From Lysinibacillus sp. G4S2 (GTDB lineage: Bacteria > Bacillota > Bacilli > Bacillales_A > Planococcaceae): DNA of 64,000 bases. Location: contig NZ_JAUCFJ010000002.1 of assembly GCF_030348505.1 (NCBI RefSeq), positions 4,716,001 to 4,780,000 on the forward strand, given 5' to 3'. The stretch's first letter is position 1. Each line of letters begins with the position of its first letter. Below are positions 16,134 through 24,981 of the stretch, one piece after another. A program made the translations under genes and the position numbers. The notes beneath the pieces are model-generated. The model was given only the letters and a program-made list of their open reading frames with translations, was not told the DNA's origin and made no database searches.

Positions 16134-16899
16134 CCGAAATTTGACGACGTTCTTCCATTGTTAAATAAGAAGATAATTTTTGTTCGATTACACGTGGTGC
16201 CTCCCCCTCTAATACCGAAAGGATACCCTCAATCATCATGCGTTTTTGTTTTACTTCTATAGCAGATTTACGTTTTAATTTATTGGCAAACGGATGCCAT
16301 AATACGTAACCTGTAAAAATACCTAATAATGTAGCCATGAAGGCAGCTGAAATGGCATGCCCTAATTTGTCTATATCATTCATATCTCCTAATGCGGCAA
16401 TTAACCCTACTACCGCACCAAGTACCCCTAAAGTCGGAGCATATGTACCAGCTTGCGTGAAGATTGCCGCACCACTTGAATGGCGTTCTTCCATTGCTTC
16501 TACTTCTTCTGTTAAGACATCACGAATATAATCCGCATTCTGACCATCAATTGCTAATGTAAGTCCATTTTTCAAAAACGGGTCTTCCACCTCTGAAGCT
16601 TTACTCTCAAGTGCTAAGAGACCCTCACGACGAGCCAAATCTGCCCATTGTGAAAACATCTTAATAATCTCAATATCATCTGCTAATTTTGTTTCTTTGA
16701 AAACAATTTTAAATAGCTTTGGTACTCGCTTTAACTCCTTCATCGGGAAGGCAATTGTTACTGCGGAAATAGTACCGAAGATGATAATTAGAATGGCCGC
16801 TGGGTTATAAAACGCACTTAAGCTTACACCCTTTAGCACCATCCCTGTTAATAACGCGATAAACGCTAAAATTAATCCTACTACCGATGACAAATCCAT
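16096..16899 (-). CDS. motA: flagellar motor stator protein MotA
   Basis: A 267-residue membrane protein that forms the stator ion channel with MotB. It has four membrane helices: the N-terminal pair (SSVVGLILAFIALLTG, YNPAAILIIIFGTISAVTIAF), then a large cytoplasmic domain (DLARREGLLALES, with charged residues that contact the rotor), then TYAPTLGVLGAVVGLIAAL and AISAAFMATLLGIFTGYVLWHPFANKL. Length and order are normal. GAGGTTAG lies before ATG 16899, and a sigma-D-like promoter is seen at 16933-16959. No other flagellar genes are in the window, as in B. subtilis where motAB stands apart. Confidence 0.95.
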   Translation of the reverse strand: MDLSSVVGLILAFIALLTGMVLKGVSLSAFYNPAAILIIIFGTISAVTIAFPMKELKRVPKLFKIVFKETKLADDIEIIKMFSQWADLARREGLLALESKASEVEDPFLKNGLTLAIDGQNADYIRDVLTEEVEAMEERHSSGAAIFTQAGTYAPTLGVLGAVVGLIAALGDMNDIDKLGHAISAAFMATLLGIFTGYVLWHPFANKLKRKSAIEVKQKRMMIEGILSVLEGEAPRVIEQKLSSYLTMEERRQISDESGAGGLGKES

Positions 16900-16932
16900 T
16901 CTCTAACCTCCAAATCTATAATAACAATGTTA

Positions 16933-16959
16933 TTTTCGGCTATTTTTCCATTTTTTAAA
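16933..16959 (-). promoter_or_regulatory. sigma-D-like promoter of motAB
   Basis: On the minus strand TTTA, a 15-nt spacer and GCCGAAAA approximate the sigma-D consensus TAAA-N15-GCCGATAT. It ends 34 nt before the motA start codon. motAB of B. subtilis is sigma-D dependent. Confidence 0.5.
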
Positions 16960-17472
16960 TACATAATATAGTATAAATGTATTTCAGAATTTTTTCGATG
17001 TAATAATTACTTTTTATTCACTTTTCGACCATTTTTGATTATATTGAATTAAGAATAATACACTAAATTGTCTTTAGTTGAAAAAAAATAAGAATTTGTT
17101 ATTATAATTCGACATAAAATTACTAAAACATACTGAACTAGCTAACGAAAACAGGAGTATATATCCAAAAAAACCATCACTTCTACATAAGTATTTAGAA
17201 CGATAACTCAAAACCAATCCAGATAATTACTAAAATCTCATACAAAAATGGTGCAAAACAGGCTTTTGTCGATTTTTCTGATGATGCCCTTGTTCCCTCT
17301 TGTTAGAAAAAATGCACCAAAAGACTCATTCGATTTCTTCCTACCATGGAAAGTTCAAGTACACGAATGGTTTCGTGAATGTCATAAATTATCCTTACAT
17401 TTTCCTAGTAACCTATTGTATAATTACTATAGATATTATTGTAGATTATTATAGTAGAGAGGAGCTTTTATT
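16960..17472. other. AT-rich intergenic region, nothing recognised
   Basis: About 510 nt between the divergent motA and the small membrane protein gene. ORFs at 17248-17494 have no start site and overlap one another in different frames. No RNA motif or repeat is seen. Confidence 0.4.
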
Positions 17473-17607
17473 ATGTTCATTACGACTGTACTAGGCTTTT
17501 CAGCCGTTTTACTAATTTCTCTAGGATTCTTCATCCACTACCTACAAGTTGGTTTAGATTCTAAATCTTCAGTAACTGTAGATCCAATGCCAAAAGAAAA
17601 ATATTAA
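17473..17607 (+). CDS. small single-pass membrane protein, 44 aa
   Basis: The ORF starts at ATG 17473 after GAGAGGAG and codes for MFITTVLGFSAVLLISLGFF, a hydrophobic N-terminal helix, then IHYLQVGLDSKSSVTVDPMPKEKY. It has a proper binding site and its own terminator (17615-17648), so it is very likely expressed. One transmembrane segment is predicted with a short hydrophilic tail. Small proteins of this kind are common in Bacillales and often modify larger membrane complexes. I cannot name a family. It is the first gene of a two-gene rightward run that ends with the carbonic anhydrase. Confidence 0.65.
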   Translation: MFITTVLGFSAVLLISLGFFIHYLQVGLDSKSSVTVDPMPKEKY

Positions 17608-17614
17608 TTTCATT

Positions 17615-17650
17615 AAAAAACAGCTACTAGAAAACGTAGCTGTTTTTTAT
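17615..17650 (+). terminator. terminator after small membrane protein
   Basis: AAACAGCTAC and GTAGCTGTTT form a 10-bp stem with an 8-nt loop and a T-tract. Confidence 0.85.
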
Positions 17651-17786
17651 TCTCTTCCCAACTATTTCGCCTAAATAAATTACTTAATTTCTTTTTTTTC
17701 GTAAAAATTGCGTGAAAATTGTCATTATTATTTGCAGAATTAAAGTTTTGCTCTAAAATATTTAGTAGGGAAGGGAGTAATCTTTC

Positions 17787-18350
17787 ATGTCAATGTTAAA
17801 AGATATTCTAAAGTTTAACGAAGATTTCGTTCAAGAAAAAAAATATGAGCCTTTTATTACAACAAAGTATCCTGATAAACGCATCGTTGTGTTATCTTGT
17901 ATGGATACTCGTCTTGTAGAGCTTTTACCTAAGGCTATGAATTTACGTAACGGCGACGTAAAAATTGTTAAAAGTGCTGGCGCATTAGTTAGTCACCCTT
18001 TTGGTGCAATAATGCGTAGTTTACTTGTAGCTGTTTATGAATTACAAGCAGATGAGGTGTATGTAGTTGGACATTACGACTGTGGTATGAGTGCAGTTGA
18101 CCCAGAAGCAATGCTAAGTAAAATGGTTGCTAGAGGAATTAACCCTGAAACCATCAAAATGATGGAGTATTCAGGTCTTGATTTAAAAGAGTTTTTACGC
18201 GGCTTCGGTGACGTAGCAACAAGTGTAAAGAAAAGTGTCGATACAATTCGAAATCACCCGTTAATGATTAATGACATACCTGTTCATGGCTTAGTTATTG
18301 ACCCAAATACAGGTCGCCTTGATTTAATCGACGACGGTAACAAACAATAA
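17787..18350 (+). CDS. ytiB: beta-carbonic anhydrase (YtiB-like)
   Basis: A 187-residue zinc enzyme that interconverts CO2 and bicarbonate in the cytoplasm. The metal and catalytic residues of the beta class are present: C-x-D-x-R in VLSCMDTRLVELL (Cys about residue 38), then VGHYDCGM (His and Cys ligands near residues 97-100). The rest matches the short YtiB/YvdA type: IVKSAGALVSHPFGAIMRSLLVAVYELQADEVYV and a C-terminal VHGLVIDPNTGRLDLI. The ATG at 17787 follows GGGAAGGGAG. It is monocistronic and lies just before a repeat-rich intergenic region. Confidence 0.9.
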   Translation: MSMLKDILKFNEDFVQEKKYEPFITTKYPDKRIVVLSCMDTRLVELLPKAMNLRNGDVKIVKSAGALVSHPFGAIMRSLLVAVYELQADEVYVVGHYDCGMSAVDPEAMLSKMVARGINPETIKMMEYSGLDLKEFLRGFGDVATSVKKSVDTIRNHPLMINDIPVHGLVIDPNTGRLDLIDDGNKQ

Positions 18351-18357
18351 TTTAAAA

Positions 18358-18441
18358 AAAGTGGCTGGGACAAAACTGGCCAAAACCTTAAAAAGCGCGA
18401 GAAATCAATTTAGAAACGTTGATTTCTCGCGCTTTTTTGAT
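18358..18441. repeat. interspersed element, copy A (inverted copy at 24558-24644)
   Basis: The element contains GGCTGGGACAAAACTGG, a linker CCAAAACCTTAAAAA, and a hairpin AGCGCGAGAAATCAA/TTGATTTCTCGCGCT with a T-tract. The hairpin can terminate the carbonic anhydrase transcript. The reverse complement of almost the whole element is found at 24558-24644. Confidence 0.8.
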
Positions 18442-18586
18442 GTAAAAAATCATGCGTGTTGATTAGGATAAAATAGGTTTATTATTGAGCGATGAAAGGT
18501 TTTTTCTTATTGCTATTTAGTGTCGAGCCCCAAAACAGAATCGCTAAAGCTACTTTCGTTCGTTTTATAGGAATACTTTGAAGATT

Positions 18587-18710
18587 TATCGAAACAAAAT
18601 CTCTCTTTATCGAAACTATTTGAGCTTTTATCGAAACAAAATCTCATTTTATCGAAACTTTTTGGGCTTTTATCGAAAAACAAGCTCTTTCTATCAAAGA
18701 AATCAACCAC
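18587..18710. repeat. 21-nt tandem array, TATCGAAA core
   Basis: TATCGAAA starts at 18587, 18608, 18629, 18650, 18671 and (as TATCAAAG) 18692, each exactly 21 nt apart. The variable part alternates between two forms (CAAAATCTC and CTTTTTGGGC types). It lies between the convergent ytiB and acetyltransferase genes. An ORF on the minus strand (FDKSS repeats) is only a by-product of the period. Confidence 0.85.
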
Positions 18711-18721
18711 ACGTTATGGTG

Positions 18722-18808
18722 AAGAGCTTGTAGCGTAGGGCTACTCGCAGGAAATCAGAGTCTTCTAATTTAATTATTGTGGATAAAAATGGTTAATCAC
18801 CACACCTG
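18722..18808. repeat. interspersed element ending GGTTAATCACCACACCTGG
   Basis: The segment holds GTAGGGCTACTCGC, GGAAATCAGAGTCTTC and AAATGGTTAATCACCACACC. A diverged copy lies at 62826-62905 with the same three parts in the same order. Confidence 0.55.
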
Positions 18809-18885
18809 GTAAAAAATATGAAAATTATGCTTATGTCATAAGCGACGCAAATGATCAGTGCGCTTGTTTCATGAAGGTAGATGTC

Positions 18886-18969
18886 GATATTTTTCGAAAG
18901 TTGGGTGATAAATTAAAAAAGTTGGTCGATAAATCGAAAAAGTTAGTCGATAAACAATCAAAAAGTTCT
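18886..18969. repeat. 21-nt tandem array, GATAAA core, copy B
   Basis: GAT(A) starts at 18886, 18907, 18928 and 18949, each 21 nt apart; units end in AAAGTTGG(T/G)(C/T). Its reverse complement occurs at 24400-24490 with the same spacing. Confidence 0.8.
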
Positions 18970-19008
18970 CGAGGCAGTAAATCTCCGGAAATATACTGCC
19001 ATTAACAG

Positions 19009-19050
19009 AGAAAAAAGAGAAATCGAACAGCATCGATTTCTCTTTTTTCT
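19009..19050. terminator. terminator of acetyltransferase gene
   Basis: AGAAAAAAGAGAAATCGA and TCGATTTCTCTTTTTTC form a long stem with a 6-nt loop. It lies 25 nt beyond the stop of the minus-strand acetyltransferase gene and can work both ways. Confidence 0.75.
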
Positions 19051-19074
19051 TTAATATCAGCTAGTTATTCTTTT

Positions 19075-19662
19075 TTATTGGTCCTCTAAACGTGCATACA
19101 TATAATGATCCACCCATTGACCATTAATGTACAGAAGCTTTCTTAAAAGTCCTTCACGCTGAAATCCAGCCTTTTCTAAGACACGAATAGAAGCATTATT
19201 TTGTGTTGAAACATATGCCTCTACACGATGTAATCCTACTTTTTCGAATGCAAATTGCACGACCAAGTTAACTGCTTCTGTCACAATTCCTTTCCCTACG
19301 TAAATTTCATCCATTGCATAACCAACAAATGCACTGGAGTACGGTAAACGTTTGATGGCATAAAGTGCGATATGTCCTATTAAATTATTTGTCCCTGGCT
19401 CAAAAATACCGAAAGTAAATTCCCGCTTTGAGTCCATTAAGTATAAGCTTTCTTGAATTTTTTTATATTGAGCATCAATTGTATAGTAATCAGGTCGTTG
19501 TAATGGCTCGTATGTAGACCAAAAGTATTTATTACGGCTTACGAGACCAGTTAAACTTTGTGCATCTTTTTCTTGAAATGTGCGAATGTAGCATTTATTT
19601 CCTTGGACTGATACCACATTTTCACCCTTTTTCCTCAATAATCTCCAAATTTTAAGCACCAT
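19075..19662 (-). CDS. GNAT family N-acetyltransferase (RimJ/L type)
   Basis: A 195-residue acetyl-CoA dependent acetyltransferase. The GNAT fold is seen in CYIRTFQEKDAQSL (start of the domain), YVGKGIVTEAVNLVVQFAFEKVGLHRVEAYV (the acetyl-CoA loop R/Q-x-x-G-x-G/A region) and VLEKAGFQREGLLRKLLYINGQWVDHYMYA, typical of the RimJ/RimL branch that acetylates ribosomal proteins or small amines. With ATG 19662 the first 15 residues are basic and unlike the family. A GTG at 19617 after AAGGGTGAAAAT would give a more usual start (VVSVQGNKCYIRTF). It is a single gene between two repeat regions. Confidence 0.85.
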   Translation of the reverse strand: MVLKIWRLLRKKGENVVSVQGNKCYIRTFQEKDAQSLTGLVSRNKYFWSTYEPLQRPDYYTIDAQYKKIQESLYLMDSKREFTFGIFEPGTNNLIGHIALYAIKRLPYSSAFVGYAMDEIYVGKGIVTEAVNLVVQFAFEKVGLHRVEAYVSTQNNASIRVLEKAGFQREGLLRKLLYINGQWVDHYMYARLEDQ

Positions 19663-19744
19663 TTCTCCACACTAACCTTCCGATAATTGTCAATACATTT
19701 TAACGCTTGAGATGTGAGACCCCATTTTACTTTTATTGTATGTA

Positions 19745-19796
19745 AAAAAAGATGCTGCTACAACTAAAACATCTCTTCTTGTTGTTACAGCATCCA
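19745..19796 (-). terminator. terminator of ppk2
   Basis: On the minus strand GATGCTG and CAGCATC, with inner ACAAC/GTTGT pairing, are followed by TTTTTTTAC. It lies just after the ppk2 stop codon. Confidence 0.75.
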
Positions 19797-19801
19797 TTTC
19801 A

Positions 19802-20626
19802 TTATTTAACTTTTTGTTTTTTAGGTTTCTCTTCTAACAATTCAAGGCTAGAAGATTCCGCATCTTCTAAATGTGCTTTGTCTAATACATTTGTTAAATG
19901 AAGGCCACGTTTTTGTGCCTCACGTTCGATATGTGCAATTGTTTCTTGTAATACTTGTACACGCGCATATTTTTTATCGTCACCCGGTACTAGGATCCAT
20001 GGAGCATTTTTCTTATCTGTCTTCTCAAACATTTCATTTGCAGCATCTATGTACTGAGGTGATTTTTCACGATTACGCCAGTCTTCATCTGTTAGCTTCC
20101 AAGACTTATATGGATCCTCCTCACGTTCTTTAAAACGTTTAAGCTGCTCCTCATCAGATACATGAAGCCAAAACTTAATGACAATATAATCCCCCGCTGT
20201 TAAAATCTTTTCAAAATTATTAATTTCTTCGTATGCACGAGACCACTCTTCTTTTGTTGCAAATCCTTCAATACGCTCAACTAATACACGGCCATACCAA
20301 GAGCGATCGAAAATAGCAATTTGCCCATGCTGTGGCAGTTTTCTCCAAAATCGTTGTAAATAATTGTAACGCAGCTCATGGGGCTGAGGTGCTGAAATTG
20401 GATGTACGACATAGCCACGTGGATCAACACGCTCAATAAGACGTTTAATAGCTCCACCCTTTCCAGCAGCATCCATACCTTCAAATACTAGAATTAGCCC
20501 AATTCTATTGTTTAATAAAAACTGTTGAGCATTTAACATTTCATATTGGAGTACTTTTAATTTCTTTTTATACATTTTCTTATCTAGTTCAACTGATAAA
20601 TCTAGATTATTTAAATTTTGAGTCAT
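19802..20626 (-). CDS. ppk2: polyphosphate kinase 2 family protein
   Basis: A 274-residue kinase that transfers phosphate between inorganic polyphosphate and nucleotides. The P-loop is FEGMDAAGKGGAIKRL (about residues 48-63). The second motif is IFDRSWYGRVLVERIEGF (about 105-122), and VIKFWLHVSDEEQLKRFKER with the lid DPYKSWKLTDEDWRNRE follows. These define the PPK2 family; the single-domain length fits class I or III, and sequence alone does not decide between ADP and AMP phosphorylation. The C-terminal 35 residues are charged (EEKPKKQKVK). GGAGTGAAG precedes ATG 20626. It is monocistronic. Confidence 0.9.
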   Translation of the reverse strand: MTQNLNNLDLSVELDKKMYKKKLKVLQYEMLNAQQFLLNNRIGLILVFEGMDAAGKGGAIKRLIERVDPRGYVVHPISAPQPHELRYNYLQRFWRKLPQHGQIAIFDRSWYGRVLVERIEGFATKEEWSRAYEEINNFEKILTAGDYIVIKFWLHVSDEEQLKRFKEREEDPYKSWKLTDEDWRNREKSPQYIDAANEMFEKTDKKNAPWILVPGDDKKYARVQVLQETIAHIEREAQKRGLHLTNVLDKAHLEDAESSSLELLEEKPKKQKVK

Positions 20627-20825
20627 TAAAACTTCACTCCTTACATTTGGATATCCCTATTGTACTAAAGAAATATATGAATGCCTATTCAAATGGTAAA
20701 TTGTAGATGATTTTAAACAACACGATACATTGTTAGAAATTTCCGTTATAATGAAAATATAATGTCACAGTCCTATACTTATTTGTCTTTTCCCTATACA
20801 ATTTAACACGAAGGGAGAGGAAAAC

Positions 20826-21539
20826 ATGCCTCGATTTATTTTGATGACAGTATCTTATATTGTCTCACTTATCCTAACCTTTTCATCCTATTTCATGAAA
20901 ATAAACGATCAATCTTCATTAGAGATCTCAAATCGTTTTCCTGTAATATTCGCACCTTTTAATGTTAGCTATGTGATTTGGATTGTAATTTACATGTTAC
21001 TTGGTTATTGGTTAGTCATGAATATTAAAAAGACATCTATTAAACAGACTGTTCTCTTTAGTAGCATTTGCATCATGCAGGCGTTAACAATTGTGTTTTG
21101 GCATCACGAACTATTTATCGTGACAATTGCTAGTACGTTTATTTTAGTACTGTATTTATTTTTGTTGTACAATACGTACCCTCTCAGCGATCATTCACCT
21201 TCAGGTCGAATACCCTTCTCGATTTACTTCGCATGGGTTACATTTATACTGATGACAAACGTAAGCTTTACGCTAACATCTTATCAATGGAATGGTTTTG
21301 GCCTTAGTAATCCACTTTGGGCAGTTATTTTACTGACAATCGGGGTCGCAATAGCGCTACATATTCGATTCCATCATTTTGATATTATGTATCCAAGTGT
21401 ATTTATCTGGTCCTATGTTGGGGTTGCGTTACATAATGGTTTAGATGAGCTACTTGTGACAACGGCATCTTTATTTTTATGTGGAGTGCTACTTGTCGGT
21501 ATATTATTTATCAAAAAAAATCCTGCCTACCAAAAATAA
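20826..21539 (+). CDS. TspO/MBR-related membrane protein
   Basis: A 237-residue integral membrane protein with about seven helices. The first part (SSYFMKINDQSSLEISNRFPVIFAPFNVSYVIWIVIYMLLGYWLV) has the layout 'loop + NRFPVxFxPxxxxFxIWxxIYxLL' seen in long tryptophan-rich sensory proteins related to TspO. It has more helices than TspO itself (five). The function of the long form is not known; porphyrin or small-ligand binding is only an analogy. GGGAGAGG precedes ATG 20826. A hairpin covering its last codons (21519-21556) terminates it against the convergent map gene. Confidence 0.7.
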   Translation: MPRFILMTVSYIVSLILTFSSYFMKINDQSSLEISNRFPVIFAPFNVSYVIWIVIYMLLGYWLVMNIKKTSIKQTVLFSSICIMQALTIVFWHHELFIVTIASTFILVLYLFLLYNTYPLSDHSPSGRIPFSIYFAWVTFILMTNVSFTLTSYQWNGFGLSNPLWAVILLTIGVAIALHIRFHHFDIMYPSVFIWSYVGVALHNGLDELLVTTASLFLCGVLLVGILFIKKNPAYQK

Positions 21540-21556
21540 ATTGGTTAGCAGGATTT
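21519..21556. terminator. terminator shared by TspO-like gene and map
   Basis: AAATCCTGC and GCAGGATTT, with inner CCA/TGG, form a stem that starts inside the end of the TspO-like gene. It ends in TTTTAGC on the + strand and AAAAA precedes it, so it can act both ways. Confidence 0.75.
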
Positions 21557-21564
21557 TAGCTTTT

Positions 21565-22338
<774 letters not shown>

Positions 22339-22439
22339 CTAATATCTATTCAATAATATAACATAACTTTTTATACAAAAAACGCTAAACGCTTTAAATA
22401 TTGTATGTCATCATAAATTGTAAAGTGCTGAAAAACAGG

Positions 22440-22622
22440 CTCATCTCCAAAACGTGAGATCGATTTCCGTTCCGGCTGGGCGCTTTGCCGCTGTCGCTTC
22501 GCTTTAGCACAGAGAATACATTTGTTGCTGTCGCTTTGCTTTAGCACAGAAAACATCCGCTGCGCTGCAGGGTCTCATCTGTGACGCTGATCCCCAAAGA
22601 GTCGCCCAGCCGGAACGAAGAA
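22440..22622. repeat. interspersed element bounded by GTTCCGGCTGGGCG inverted repeat
   Basis: It starts CATCTCCAAAACGTGAGATCGATTT, then CGTTCCGGCTGGGCG (22471-22485), then two units of the 36-37-nt repeat (CTTTAGCACAGA(G)AA...ACATTTGTTGCTGTCG), then a GGTCTCATCTGTGACGCTGATC module, and ends with CGCCCAGCCGGAACG (22603-22617). The outer parts form a 15-bp perfect inverted repeat. No ORF with a start site is present. Confidence 0.75.
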
Positions 22623-22711
22623 CAACTTATTTTCATAACATACGGTTTACTATACGTCATCCCTAACTAGCTAAAAAAGCAATAATCCCCCATTCAATTT
22701 AATAAAAATAA

Positions 22712-22737
22712 AAACCCTCCACTCATGTGAAGGGCAT
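22712..22737 (-). terminator. terminator of thiT
   Basis: On the minus strand GCCCTTCAC ATGA GTGGAGGG is followed by TTTTTATTTTTA. Confidence 0.65.
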
Positions 22738-22742
22738 AATAG

Positions 22743-23303
22743 TTATGATTTTCGTTGCATTAATTGAGGAGCGGCTGTAAATAACAGAACAGCAACAATT
22801 GCTGTTAAAACCGTTGCTGGTAGCATATATGTTCCATTATAGATGATTGAATAAATCCATGCATTTTGATCGCCAGCATATTCTGAGAAAAATACAGCGC
22901 CAGCAATTGTATGTGCCGCATAACGTAAAAACCCTGCTAATACAGTTCCTAAAATAATATAAAGTGCCATTTTTGTTTTGTTTAAATTTTTCGCAGCCTC
23001 AAGTACTGGTCGACGAACAATTGCAGCTAAACCAACTACAGTGAAGGCAACGCCGTAATCGAGTAATCCTTGAAGCCAATGTACAATATAGGCACCAAAC
23101 ATTGTTTGCATAACACCAATTAGTAAGCCCGTCGTTAGACCTGGAATAAGGCCCCATCGGAATGCTATTAAAATTATTGGCACCATCACTAGACTAACAG
23201 AGCCACCTTGTGCCCATACTTTAAAGGAAACCTGATCAAGCACTAGACCGATCGCTGCGAATATTGCAATCTCCACAAGCATTAAAAGTCTTTTTTTGTC
23301 CAT
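22743..23303 (-). CDS. thiT: thiamine ECF transporter S component ThiT
   Basis: A 186-residue membrane protein, the thiamine-binding subunit of an energy-coupling factor transporter; the shared EcfAA'T module is encoded elsewhere. Six helices are predicted. Family residues include FKVWAQGGSVSLVMVPIILIAFRWG (near residue 30, thiamine-binding loop), GLIPGLTTGLLIGVMQ, and FLRYAAHTIAGAVFFSEYA near residue 130. GGAGAGAA precedes ATG 23303. Its leader holds a TPP riboswitch and terminator (23431-23574), which confirms thiamine as the substrate. Confidence 0.93.
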   Translation of the reverse strand: MDKKRLLMLVEIAIFAAIGLVLDQVSFKVWAQGGSVSLVMVPIILIAFRWGLIPGLTTGLLIGVMQTMFGAYIVHWLQGLLDYGVAFTVVGLAAIVRRPVLEAAKNLNKTKMALYIILGTVLAGFLRYAAHTIAGAVFFSEYAGDQNAWIYSIIYNGTYMLPATVLTAIVAVLLFTAAPQLMQRKS

Positions 23304-23430
23304 ATTATTCTCTCCTTTGTTCCGATGTAGGATACAAGAGCAGGAATAGAAAACATTCGATAAATATGTCCCTATCTGACACCAAAAAGACTTAATCTCT
23401 ACTCAGTACGTTTTTAGTGACCGAATAAAG

Positions 23431-23466
23431 AAAAAACGATGCCAGGACAGAGCCTCACATCGTAAA
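23431..23466 (-). terminator. riboswitch-controlled terminator before thiT
   Basis: ACGATG and CATCGT close a hairpin with an inner CC(A)GGACAG/CT stem, followed by TTTTTTC on the minus strand. It lies directly after the TPP aptamer and is the expression platform. Confidence 0.75.
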
Positions 23467-23480
23467 AGTGTCGGTTTCTA

Positions 23481-23574
23481 TCCACATCCCTACGCAAGTG
23501 TTAACTTACAGGTTCAAAGAGTCAAGGCATTAAGTGCCCAGTCTCAGCTGACATCATCAGCTCCCCTTGTGGTC
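23481..23574 (-). promoter_or_regulatory. TPP riboswitch (THI element)
   Basis: Read on the minus strand the aptamer has ACCACAAGGGGAGC, CAGCTGAGACTGG, a variable stem (GCACTTAATGCC), TTTGAACCTG, the TAACACTTGCGTAGGGA segment and the closing GTGGA. These are the conserved parts of the thiamine pyrophosphate riboswitch (GGGG(A/U)GC, CUGAGA, ACCUG, GCGUAGGGA). High TPP should favour the terminator at 23431-23466 and turn thiT off. Confidence 0.93.
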
Positions 23575-23700
23575 GTTACATCTTAATTTAATTGAACTAC
23601 CTAATTGTACGCAAACACGGTTATGATTACAACCTCTTCCACATTTTTTTTGAAACTTTGCTGTTTTTCATGCGTAAATATAAAAAAAGGAGGTACTACT

Positions 23701-24033
23701 ATGGAGAACCAAAAAGTTTTGTCTGCCTTTAGTTATCTCAGTATTTTGTTCGCACCTTTTATTGTGCCAATAGTGGTTTATTTTGTTTCAAAAGATAGCT
23801 ACGTCAAGAAACATTCTATCCGAGCACTTATATCTCATTTAATTCCAGTCGTGTTTGGAATTATCTTCTTCGCCGTCTTTATCTTCTCAACTTTATCATT
23901 TAACACTTTTGAACCGGATTCAGGTAGCACTACGTTTCTTATCATTTGGTTTGCTTCATTCGCAATTTACTTACTCATCTCTCTAGGCATCGTAATTTGG
24001 AATATTATTCAAGCTGTTCGCGTGATCCGATAA
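23701..24033 (+). CDS. DUF4870 domain membrane protein
   Basis: A 110-residue membrane protein with three to four helices. The start VLSAFSYLSILFAPFIVPIVVYFVSKDSYVKKHSIRALISHLIP matches the DUF4870 pattern (helix, F-V-x-x-HA-x-A-L). ATG 23701 follows AAAGGAGG at ideal distance; upstream codons in the same frame are not used. The function is unknown; the family is thought to be small stress- or envelope-linked membrane proteins. A 41-residue basic ORF follows 55 nt downstream in the same direction. Confidence 0.8.
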   Translation: MENQKVLSAFSYLSILFAPFIVPIVVYFVSKDSYVKKHSIRALISHLIPVVFGIIFFAVFIFSTLSFNTFEPDSGSTTFLIIWFASFAIYLLISLGIVIWNIIQAVRVIR

Positions 24034-24088
24034 GTTTCATTACGGAATTGAACAGGTAATACTAAGAGTTAAAGGAGCTGTTATTTTA

Positions 24089-24214
24089 ATGAAAGTATCT
24101 AAAGTTGTCAAAACCGCCGTAAAATTAGCACCTTTCGTTATCCCAATTGTAAAAAAAGTAATCGCTACAAAGAAGGGAACAACTAATTCCTCCAAAAACA
24201 TCTATAAGAAATAA
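24089..24214 (+). CDS. small basic protein, 41 aa
   Basis: The ORF from ATG 24089 gives MKVSKVVKTAVKLAPFVIPI followed by VKKVIATKKGTTNSSKNIYKK. AAAGGAG lies 11 nt upstream. It is strongly basic and amphipathic, with one hydrophobic stretch. The DUF4870 gene is 55 nt upstream on the same strand, so the two probably form an operon. It could be a small membrane-associated peptide; I do not recognise a family. Confidence 0.5.
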   Translation: MKVSKVVKTAVKLAPFVIPIVKKVIATKKGTTNSSKNIYKK

Positions 24215-24399
24215 TACGCTCCTAAAGTTAAATGGGGTTATTTCCGGACCTAGTAACTCTGCTGATATTGAAATAATTTTAGTTGTCGGTGTTCACGGCC
24301 CTATGTACATGACCTACATTATTATTGATGATTTATAGGAAGGGTTTTCTGCAACAGAAGTGCAGCGACAAAAATTTTTAATGAGCTGCAGTTTTGAGA

Positions 24400-24490
24400 T
24401 TTATCGAGAACTTTTGATTGTTTATCGACCAACTTTATCGATTTATCACCCAACTTTTTTAATTTATCAACCAACTTTCGAAAAATATCG
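24400..24490. repeat. 21-nt tandem array, TTTATC core (inverted copy of 18886-18969)
   Basis: TTTATC starts at 24400, 24421, 24442 and 24463, and AATATC at 24484, each 21 nt apart; the units carry (A/C)CCAACTTT. Read in reverse complement, the stretch GATGTCGATATTTTTCGAAA followed by AGTTGG aligns with 18881-18906 almost without change. Confidence 0.8.
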
Positions 24491-24557
24491 ACATCTACCT
24501 ATTATCTGACCGCACTGATAATTTGCACATAAGCATATTTTTTTACGCAAAATTTAA

Positions 24558-24644
24558 CATCAAAAAAACGCGAGAAATCAACGTTTCTAAATTGATTTCT
24601 CGCGCTTTTTAAGGTTTTGACCAGTTTTGTCCCAGTCTCTTTTA
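24558..24644. repeat. interspersed element, copy A' (inverted copy of 18358-18441)
   Basis: The reverse complement reads ACTGGGACAAAACTGGTCAA then AACCTTAAAAAGCGCGAGAA and the mirrored TTGATTTCTCGCG, nearly identical to 18358-18441. The GCGCGAGAAATCAA hairpin can also terminate transcripts. Confidence 0.8.
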
Positions 24645-24687
24645 TTGTTGTTGAAATGAAATTAAGGCGTCATATTAAATAAAATAT

Positions 24688-24757
24688 GGCTCTTCGGCAA
24701 AGCGAAGCGTCAGCTACAAATGCTTTATCTGTGCGAAAGCGAAGCGACAGCAACAAT
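24688..24757. repeat. two units of the 36-37-nt repeat family
   Basis: Two units with the core AAAGCGAAGCG(T/A)CAGC(T/A)AC and the linker AAATGCTTTATCTGTGCG. The remaining sequence up to 24981 shows no supported gene. Confidence 0.6.
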
Positions 24758-24981
24758 TAGATGTACAATCGCTCTCTGTTATAAGTCTGTTCTGTTCGAT
24801 TATGGTGAGTAGTCATAGCTTTCCTTTTAAAATGCGTAAAATTTATAAAAGTTCTACGCTATCGTTGAATGAAGTGGAAGTAGCTCGACACTCGCCAACA
24901 GGAAAGAAAGTTGCCTAGAATGAAAATCACCCTGGATTTAAAACGCCACAACATTCACAAAGATTTTGATCGTTTTGTTTT

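Noticed and set aside
16960..17000. CodY-like box upstream of motA (ATTTCAGAAT)
   Set aside because: Too many mismatches to the consensus in an AT-rich region.
18513..18710. 65-codon minus ORF with FDKSSKSF-like repeats
   Set aside because: By-product of the TATCGAAA 21-nt array without a start site.
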